Shown here one piece after another: positions 62,914-64,000 of a DNA stretch of 64,000 nucleotides (positions are counted from its first letter, which is position 1; every line of letters begins with the position of its first letter). The position numbers and the translations under genes are program-made. The notes below the pieces were generated by a model that ran no database searches, was not told the origin of the DNA, and worked only from the letters and a program-made list of their open reading frames with translations. The DNA comes from Bos javanicus (lineage: Eukaryota > Chordata > Mammalia > Artiodactyla > Bovidae): positions 19,795,501 through 19,859,500 of the forward strand of contig NC_083884.1 of assembly GCF_032452875.1 (NCBI RefSeq). The letters run 5' to 3'.

Positions 62914-64000
62914 CCTGAGCTCTGCTAGTTGAAAATCACTTGTACAGTTCCACGCATCAGAGCTTCTTCAATTACACAGCTGTGGCAGATTACACCTTAG
63001 TTCTCCAGAGATGCTCAAATACAGGTTTTGCTATACAAACAGACATGCCACAGAGACTGCTATTACCCTGCATTTTGAGATTTATGGCATATGGTTCAAA
63101 TTTAAGAAAGACAACAAACAATTTTTGAGTGTTTAAAATATTTGTTATTTGGCATGCAATTTATAACCACAGTACCTCAACCTTAATCAAATTATAGCTT
63201 CCAGTAGTATCTTCATAGAGAGGCCTTTTGTGTCTCTGTGGCTTAAGGGCTTAGACGAGGGTGCAAAATTCTGTAATGCTATAGTAGAATATCTGTAGCT
63301 TGCTTTGTGCCTGGAGTCAAGTTTCAATCTGTTACCTATATAATTCACGTATATCTTCTTCACCCACTTTGCATTTTTATCCTTATTACCTGGTAGTGTA
63401 ATAACTAAGGATAACCCAGAGGGCCAGATTCTTTGCTCTTTTGCCTGTCTGGCTGGCTGGAACTTTGTGGAAAATAATATTCTCATCACTCCTTGTCCAA
63501 CAAAGAGGGTGATACAGTCTTTGTCTTTGAGAGCCCCACTGCTCTTTTCTGTTAGCCACTAGGAACATCTGGAAGTGGCACAGTGAATATGATAGATGGC
63601 TCCACGTGGGACTTGTCTTCCATGGAGTGATTCACAATATAAACCTCATGTTCGACCATTGACGACCTTAAAACAGAATCACAATGGTCTTTGCTTTATC
63701 TCTATTTGGAAACATATATTGGACCTTATAAAATGCATATAATAGTCTCATTGCCCCAAAGGCACAGTGTTGACAGTCTTGCCTCCTCCCCATCTCCTCC
63801 TCCCTTGTTTGAAAATTATGCGAAAAATGTAGTGGCTTCACATTCAAATTTAAGTCTTGCAGCCAAAATCATTCACATCTACATTTCCTGAGTATTAGAC
63901 CAAGCTAGACCTGAGAGATATTACCCTCATCATTTCGAGTTCCAAACATTATATATAGATTATAGAAAAAGTCATAAGGGCAAATAATGTTCATCCATCA
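62914..64000. other. Unassigned sequence to the window end
   Basis: No repeat, RNA gene or exon is recognised. The overlapping frames 63187-63489 and 63386-63568 (minus) and 63691-63891 (plus) have no family features. Confidence 0.45.

Noticed and set aside
1..64000. CRISPR array, operon, phage or other prokaryote-type system
   Set aside because: The dispersed repeats are ruminant retroposons with poly(A)/triplet tails and target duplications. There are no regularly spaced repeats and no bacterial gene organisation.

Overview
This window is nuclear genomic DNA from a ruminant, most likely a bovid (cattle, sheep, goat or a relative). The evidence is the dense population of ruminant-restricted retroposons: tRNA-headed Bov-tA SINEs, BOV-A2 dimers, and several BovB (RTE-clade) LINE fragments that supply the SINE tails. 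The background is general mammalian debris (L1, L2, MIR, MLT1-type LTRs, hAT MITEs). The sequence does not let me choose the species. I find no protein-coding host gene, no exon I can defend, and no tRNA, rRNA or other RNA gene. It reads as intergenic or deep intronic DNA. The longest open frames are pieces of BovB or L1 reverse transcriptase, or antisense readings of SINEs.

Layout. 1-9 kb: an ERV-type LTR cut by the left edge, MIR and L1 pieces, two BovB fragments (one a composite with an inverted 5' part), and a CpG-richer unique block near 5.7-6.3 kb. 9-21 kb: SINE clusters, MIRs, a BOV-A2 inside a hAT MITE, a 90-bp tandem duplication, and an L1 3' end split by a SINE. 22-27 kb: two minus-strand L1 copies, each split by a SINE. 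The second also holds an inverted copy of 105 bp of its own flank. A palindromic minisatellite lies at 27.2 kb. 27-41 kb: L2, MLT1 and SINEs, a 1-kb BovB with a reverse-transcriptase frame, a SINE carrying a patch copied from a MITE 0.7 kb away, and a second LTR candidate at 41 kb. 41-47 kb is mostly unique. 47-49 kb is a stack of insertions in an ancient L1-like 3' UTR. 50.5-53 kb is one long decayed L1. 53-61 kb holds BovB/SINE fusions, a SINE inside a SINE, and a 5'-complete but internally deleted BovB that contains a second BovB. 61.4-64 kb is mostly unique.

The parts do not form a functional gene system. What the window records well is retrotransposition (target-site duplications of 9-16 bp, twin or composite insertions, nested insertions) and replication template switching. 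The most interesting items are the 105-bp inverted copy (24.3/25.3 kb), the 26-bp transplanted patch (33.9/34.65 kb), and three rearranged BovB structures (4.1, 53.3 and 59.0 kb). Family names come from recognising consensus motifs by eye; no alignment or database search was run. Boundaries are therefore approximate unless a target-site duplication fixes them.
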